Of a stretch of DNA of 11,062 bases, positions 7,389 through 11,062 are shown one piece after another. The stretch comes from Prevotellaceae bacterium (GTDB taxonomy: Bacteria > Bacteroidota > Bacteroidia > Bacteroidales > Bacteroidaceae). The stretch covers positions 1 to 11,062 of the forward strand of contig CAJPLH010000057.1 of NCBI GenBank assembly GCA_905371275.1. The letters are read 5' to 3'. The notes beneath the pieces were generated by a model. It saw only the letters and a program-made list of their open reading frames with translations, was not told the DNA's origin and made no database searches. Each line of letters begins with the position of its first letter. Position 1 is the stretch's first letter. The position numbers and the translations under genes are program-made.

Positions 7389-7420
7389 CTTGGTTGTTTC
7401 AATGGGAGTTTGTAATTTTG
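7389..7420 (+). promoter_or_regulatory. pgi promoter of Bacteroidota type
   Basis: The -7 element TAATTTTG (7413-7420) matches TAnnTTTG exactly, and CTTG (7389-7392) matches three of four bases of the -33 TTTG at a 20-bp spacing. It lies just downstream of the pepD terminator, so transcription should begin near 7427 and leave a leader of about 88 bases before the pgi ATG. Inverted arms TTGGTTG (7390-7396) and CAACCAA (7424-7430) bracket the promoter. Confidence 0.65.
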
Positions 7421-7514
7421 TAGCAACCAAACGAACGTGTCATCGTCCTGTAAAGACTCCACGAGAACTAAAACAGCACGAAAGCACGCTCCACACCCTT
7501 ATAAAATCATTCAG

Positions 7515-8849
7515 ATGAAATCTATTCGCTTAGAAATCAACAATGCCACTTCTTTCCTCGCCGCTGGTGCACTCGACGAAGTGAGCGCAAACGTACCTGC
7601 CGCACAAAAGGCACTCGAACAACAAACTTGCCTCGGCAATGACTTCCTCGGTTGGATGCACCTCCCTTCAAGCATCACTCCCGAATTCTTGGGAGAAATC
7701 AAGGCCTGCGCACAAACCTTGCGCGAAAACTGCGACACCATCGTCGTAGCTGGTATCGGTGGCTCTTACCTCGGTGCACGCGCCGTGATCGAAGCACTCG
7801 GCAATCAATTTGAGTGGCTCACCAACGACGGTTCAAATCCCGTGATTCTTTTTGCTGGTAACAACATCGGCGAAGATTATCTCTACGAACTCTGCGAATA
7901 TCTCAAAGGCCGCAAATTCGGTGTCATCAACATCTCTAAGAGTGGTACGACCACTGAAACGGCTCTCGCTTTCCGCCTCCTCAAGAAGCAATGCGAAGAT
8001 CAACGCGGCAAGGAAGTAGCGCGCAAAGTCATCGTTGCCGTTACCGATGCTAAGAAGGGTGCAGCACGCATCACTGCCAACCAAGAAGGCTACACTTCAT
8101 TCATCATCCCCGACAACGTGGGTGGACGTTTCTCTGTGCTCACTCCCGTAGGTTTGCTCCCCATCGCTTGCGCTGGTTTCGACATCGACGCGCTCGTGCA
8201 AGGTGCCACTGATATGGAAAAAGAATGCAGCACCGACGATAACATCGCTACGCAATATGCTGCTGTTCGCAATGCTCTTTATCGTGCAGGTAAGAAAATC
8301 GAAATCCTCGTCAACTATCAGCCAAAGCTCCACTTCATGAACGAATGGTGGAAGCAACTTTATGGCGAAAGTGAAGGTAAGGATGGCGTAGGCATCTTCC
8401 CTGCTGCTGTAGACTTCACCACCGACCTCCACTCCATGGGTCAATGGATTCAAGAAGGCGAGCGTAGCATCTTTGAAACGGTGATCTCTGTGGAAACTCC
8501 TCGCCACAAGGTGCTCTTGCCGCACGATGAAGCAAACCTTGATGGTCTCAACTTCCTCACGGGTAAGCGTGTGGACGAAGTGAACAAGATGGCTGAACTC
8601 GGCACTCTCCTCGCTCACGTTGATGGCGGTGTGCCCAATATGCGCGTTGTGCTTCCCGAACTCAACGAATACTATCTCGGTCAGCTCATCTATTTCTTCG
8701 AGCGCGCTTGCGGTGTAAGCGGTCTGTTGCTCGATGTCAATCCTTTCAACCAACCTGGCGTAGAGGCTTACAAGAAAAATATGTTTGCTCTCCTCGGAAA
8801 ACCCGGTTACGAAGCTGAAACAGAAGCTATCCAAGCTCGTTTGAAATAA
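7515..8849 (+). CDS. pgi: Glucose-6-phosphate isomerase
   Basis: Pgi interconverts glucose 6-phosphate and fructose 6-phosphate in the cytosol (glycolysis and gluconeogenesis). The 444 residues match the short bacterial form rather than the 550-residue E. coli type. Visible signatures: VAGIGGSYLGARAV (78-91), the phosphate-binding SKSGTTTET (141-149), NVGGRFSVLTPVG (201-213) with R203 or R205 region, catalytic E285 in YGESEGKDG, H306 in DLHSMGQ, and the second family signature ending NPFNQPGVEAYK with K420. I start at ATG 7515 because it gives the family N-terminus (MKSIRLEINNA); the in-frame upstream extension from 7437 is unlike the family and overlaps the leader. Codon use is more biased (AAG, CTC, CGT rich) than in neighbours, as expected for a highly expressed enzyme. 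It has its own promoter and a downstream hairpin, so it is likely a single-gene unit. Confidence 0.97.
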   Translation: MKSIRLEINNATSFLAAGALDEVSANVPAAQKALEQQTCLGNDFLGWMHLPSSITPEFLGEIKACAQTLRENCDTIVVAGIGGSYLGARAVIEALGNQFEWLTNDGSNPVILFAGNNIGEDYLYELCEYLKGRKFGVINISKSGTTTETALAFRLLKKQCEDQRGKEVARKVIVAVTDAKKGAARITANQEGYTSFIIPDNVGGRFSVLTPVGLLPIACAGFDIDALVQGATDMEKECSTDDNIATQYAAVRNALYRAGKKIEILVNYQPKLHFMNEWWKQLYGESEGKDGVGIFPAAVDFTTDLHSMGQWIQEGERSIFETVISVETPRHKVLLPHDEANLDGLNFLTGKRVDEVNKMAELGTLLAHVDGGVPNMRVVLPELNEYYLGQLIYFFERACGVSGLLLDVNPFNQPGVEAYKKNMFALLGKPGYEAETEAIQARLK

Positions 8850-8873
8850 GTTTCTTTTTCCTTCACTATACTG

Positions 8874-8910
8874 CGACCCCACCATCCTCCCCAAGAGTGA
8901 GGTGGGGTCG
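8874..8910 (+). terminator. Probable intrinsic terminator after pgi
   Basis: CGACCCCACC (8874-8883) pairs perfectly with GGTGGGGTCG (8901-8910), a GC-rich 10-bp stem with a 17-base loop that can add a small inner helix (CTC with GAG). It begins 24 bp after the pgi stop. The T-run after it is short (TCGCTTTTA), so termination is likely but not certain. Confidence 0.7.
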
Positions 8911-8920
8911 TCGCTTTTAT

Positions 8921-9145
8921 CCCAAAGCGGTAATTAGCTCCTGAACATATTTCATTAGATTGTTGAGCAGATGGTTGATTGTGAGTTCGAAGGCGTAGCG
9001 GGCTACGTCGAGAACGAACGAGCAACAAGATGCCAACAAGAAAATGAAAGATGGCAGGAAGTTATATTCTCTATAAGAAATTGCACCATAACGGTCTAAT
9101 GACCGATTTGGGGTTATGTTCTGATTCTTCCACACTCCCTTCGCT
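8921..9145. other. Gene-free 225-bp block rich in inverted repeats; possible dispersed repeat or RNA
   Basis: No convincing gene lies between the pgi terminator and the HAD gene. The block contains CGTAGC-GG-GCTACG (8994-9007), flanked by TTCGAA and CGAACGA-type sequence, and a second hairpin at 9087-9118. The minus strand has an 84-codon open frame (8917-9171) that overlaps the start of the HAD gene; its sequence looks like neither a known protein nor neighbouring codon use. The block could be a decayed mobile-element end, an intergenic repeat or a structured leader for the HAD gene. I see no clear TAnnTTTG promoter in it. Confidence 0.4.
9087..9118. other. Two-part hairpin upstream of the HAD gene
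   Basis: CGGTC (9092-9096) and GACCG (9101-9105) pair around a TAAT loop, and the outer arms CATAA (9087-9091) and TTATG (9114-9118) extend the stem across an 8-base one-sided bulge. It ends 27 bp before the HAD start. No T-run follows, so it is not an intrinsic terminator on the plus strand. Confidence 0.4.
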
Positions 9146-9973
9146 ATGTCCACTCCTTTCGCTTCAGCCATCGCCCGATATTGGGCTGATCATCCTGATT
9201 TCCTAACAGAAGCCAAAGCAACTGCATCTCAACTATTGGCTACGAACGTAGACTCCACTACTACCACCGAAGCTTACCCTACTCTCCTCCCCCTCCGCGC
9301 CACACTCTTTGATATGGATGGAGTGCTCTTCGACTCTATGCCTGCACACGCTAAGTCTTGGGCACAAGTTTGCCGCGAATTTGGCTTCGACGTCGATGAA
9401 ACAGAGATTTATATGAACGAAGGACGCACGGCCTTCACTACCCTCAACGTGTTTACACAACGACAATACGGTCGTGACACAACTCCCGAAGAAGTGGAAA
9501 AGGTTTATCAACGAAAGTGCGAGGTATTCAACACCTTTCCCTCCGCTCCCAAGATGCAAGGAGCACAGGAACTTCTCGACCAAATTGCTGCCGACCACCT
9601 CACACGAGTTGTAGTCACAGGTAGCGGTCAAGCAAGTTTATTGGAACGCATCACACGACACTACCCTAACATCTTTGATGCCAATCGCATTGTTTCTTCG
9701 CTCGATGTGAAACACGGAAAGCCCGATCCCGAACCTTACCTCATGGGGCTTGAGAAAGCCGGAGTACAACCTTGGGAAGCGATTGTGGTGGAGAACGCAC
9801 CTTTAGGTGTGAGAGCAGGAGTAGCAGCTGGTATTTTCACCATCGCGGTGAACACTGGTCCATTGCCCGAAAGCGCTCTTCTAGATGAAGGTGCCAATCT
9901 CCTCTTCCCTTCTATGCAAGCTTTTGCTGAGGCATGGCCACAACTCCGCAACTTTTTTGCCTTGACCAAGTAA
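9146..9973 (+). CDS. HAD-superfamily phosphatase, beta-phosphoglucomutase-like
   Basis: This is a 275-residue cytosolic HAD hydrolase with an alpha-helical C1 cap. Motif I is D56-M-D58-G (LFDMDGVLFDS), with D56 the nucleophile and D58 the acid/base; motif II is T158 in VVVTGSGQ; motif III is K192 in HGKPDPEPYL; motif IV is E216-N217 in VVENAPLGV, where most beta-phosphoglucomutase relatives have Glu-Asp. The cap spans about residues 65-135. ENAPLGV-AGVAAGIF-TIAVNTGPLP is a pattern I associate with Bacteroidales members of this group. Hydrolysis of a small sugar- or polyol-phosphate is the likely role; the substrate cannot be read. About 50 residues, including a Thr-rich stretch near 37-41, precede motif I, somewhat longer than usual. 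The ATG at 9146 is the only good start. It sits 76 bp before dprA and may be co-transcribed with it. Confidence 0.88.
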   Translation: MSTPFASAIARYWADHPDFLTEAKATASQLLATNVDSTTTTEAYPTLLPLRATLFDMDGVLFDSMPAHAKSWAQVCREFGFDVDETEIYMNEGRTAFTTLNVFTQRQYGRDTTPEEVEKVYQRKCEVFNTFPSAPKMQGAQELLDQIAADHLTRVVVTGSGQASLLERITRHYPNIFDANRIVSSLDVKHGKPDPEPYLMGLEKAGVQPWEAIVVENAPLGVRAGVAAGIFTIAVNTGPLPESALLDEGANLLFPSMQAFAEAWPQLRNFFALTK

Positions 9974-10049
9974 TCTTATATTTAAGTTTACCTTTATCCG
10001 AAAGGAATATCTCTAGAGTTTTTCTCTCGTCATCTACCTTTATCTCACT

Positions 10050-11062
10050 ATGATACATACCATTGCGCTTACTTTCTTGGAAGGACTCACCCAAAACAAG
10101 GTGCTCACCTTGCTGCAACACACCCACAGTGCACAGCTCATTTTTGAACAACCAGAAGTAGCGCTCGCTGACTTCACTCCAAGTTTCCAACTAGAAGTAC
10201 AACAAGCCTTGCGCAAAAATGGGGCAAAGGCACTGAAAAAGGCACAGGAAGAATGGGACTTCTGCCAAACTCATGGCATTCGCCCAACAGCCATCACGGC
10301 AAGCGACTATCCTCAACGGCTCAAAGAATGTCCCGATGCTCCTCCCTTGATTTACTATCGCGGTTCGGCAGATTGGAACGTCAAACACGTCTTATCGGTT
10401 GTAGGCACCAGACGCATCACTCCATATGGCAAAGACCAGTGTCGAATGTTTTGCAGCGAACTAGCTTCTCTCCTACCACACACACTCGTGGTCAGTGGAC
10501 TAGCCTATGGGGTTGATATCCACACCCACAGAGCCTGCTTGGAACATCAGCTTCCCACCATCGGTGTGTTGGCTCATGGGTTAGACCAAATCTACCCTTC
10601 ATCGCACCGTAACACAGCCTGCGAAATGCTCAATAATGGAGGTCTTATCACAGAATACTCCCGCGGAGTACGCCCCTTTGCAGGAAATTTCGTACGCCGC
10701 AATCGTATTGTAGCTGGCATGGCCGATGCCACGATTGTTATAGAAAGTGCTGACCGCGGAGGAGCTCTCATCACCGCCCGATTAGCCAACGACTACAACC
10801 GCACGGTGTGCGCTTTTCCTGGACGCACCACAGACCAATATAGTGAAGGATGCTTGGCACTCATACGTCAGCGACAAGCAGAACTTGTCACCTCGGCAAC
10901 CGATGTTTTGGAACTCCTTAATTGGGTGGATAAATCCCAATCTAATCAAGCTGTGCAATTAGAATTATTTGCACCACAACTCTCCCACGAACAGCAAATT
11001 GTGGCGCAAGTGCTAAAAGAAACAGACGGTTGCACGCTATCGCAACTCATGCAACACACAGG
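10050..11062 (+). CDS. dprA: DNA-processing protein DprA, N-terminal 337 residues (partial, runs off right edge)
   Basis: DprA binds incoming single-stranded DNA and loads RecA during natural transformation, and is also kept in many species not known to be competent. The open frame from ATG 10050 has 337 complete codons and no stop. An N-terminal helical region (about 1-75) is followed by the Rossmann-like DprA/Smf core: YPQRLKECPDAPPLIYYRG (87-105), SVVGTRRITPYG (116-127), VVSGLAYGVDIHTH (147-160), GVLAHGLDQIYPSSH (172-186), GGLITEY (197-203), the strongly conserved NFVRRNRIVAGM (213-224), ESADRGGALITARLA (232-246) and AFPGR (255-259). Residues from about 312 begin the C-terminal winged-helix (DML1-like) domain, cut by the window edge; usual length is about 370. 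Weak spacing evidence places it in one unit with the HAD gene. No terminator lies between them. Confidence 0.96.
   Translation, partial: MIHTIALTFLEGLTQNKVLTLLQHTHSAQLIFEQPEVALADFTPSFQLEVQQALRKNGAKALKKAQEEWDFCQTHGIRPTAITASDYPQRLKECPDAPPLIYYRGSADWNVKHVLSVVGTRRITPYGKDQCRMFCSELASLLPHTLVVSGLAYGVDIHTHRACLEHQLPTIGVLAHGLDQIYPSSHRNTACEMLNNGGLITEYSRGVRPFAGNFVRRNRIVAGMADATIVIESADRGGALITARLANDYNRTVCAFPGRTTDQYSEGCLALIRQRQAELVTSATDVLELLNWVDKSQSNQAVQLELFAPQLSHEQQIVAQVLKETDGCTLSQLMQHT

Noticed and set aside
7437..7514. Upstream extension of pgi by 26 codons
   Set aside because: It lies in the leader just after the predicted transcription start and does not resemble Pgi; the ATG at 7515 gives the standard N-terminus.
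8097..8894. 265-codon minus-strand open frame opposite pgi
   Set aside because: Long antisense frames are common opposite highly biased genes; pgi is certain and this translation shows no domain.
8917..9171. 84-codon minus-strand open frame with a hydrophobic stretch
   Set aside because: It overlaps the start of the HAD gene and the pgi terminator edge, has no recognisable family, and its open length is not remarkable. It is described as part of the gene-free block instead.
10050..11062. dprA as evidence of a defence or competence island
   Set aside because: dprA is a widely kept core gene and no other competence or defence gene lies in the window.

Overview
The window looks like ordinary chromosomal DNA from a member of the Bacteroidota, probably order Bacteroidales; I cannot name the genus. 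The evidence is the family make-up (a Bacteroidota-style TamB, the short 444-residue glucose-6-phosphate isomerase, PepD, and a HAD phosphatase with an 'ENAPLG' motif), start codons without Shine-Dalgarno sequences, and candidate promoters matching the Bacteroidota -7 consensus TAnnTTTG, best seen before pgi.

Layout: the window splits at about 4589-4771 into two divergent blocks. The left block reads on the minus strand: rsmA (16S rRNA dimethyltransferase), a small DUF1934/YwiB-like beta-barrel protein, an M20 metallodipeptidase, and the N-terminal 616 residues of a tamB-like envelope protein that runs off the left edge. Gaps are 31, 27 and 80 bp, so this is probably one operon; a strong hairpin lies in the last gap. 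The right block reads on the plus strand: a YbhN/UPF0104-type membrane protein, pepD (M20C dipeptidase) with a strong intrinsic terminator, pgi with its own promoter and a terminator-like hairpin, a 225-bp stretch without a gene but rich in inverted repeats, a HAD-family phosphatase, and dprA, which runs off the right edge.

Together the genes are housekeeping: ribosome maturation (rsmA), peptide turnover (two unrelated M20 peptidases), envelope lipid handling (tamB, YbhN-like), glycolysis (pgi), sugar-phosphate-type hydrolysis (HAD) and DNA uptake/recombination (dprA). I found no CRISPR array, complete mobile element, tRNA, rRNA, toxin-antitoxin or defence cassette, and no convincing new multi-gene system. 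The parts worth a second look are non-coding: the structured 8921-9145 block, a perfect 14-bp palindrome between the divergent blocks, and the hairpin before tamB. Among proteins, the DUF1934-like member of the rsmA cluster is the least understood.
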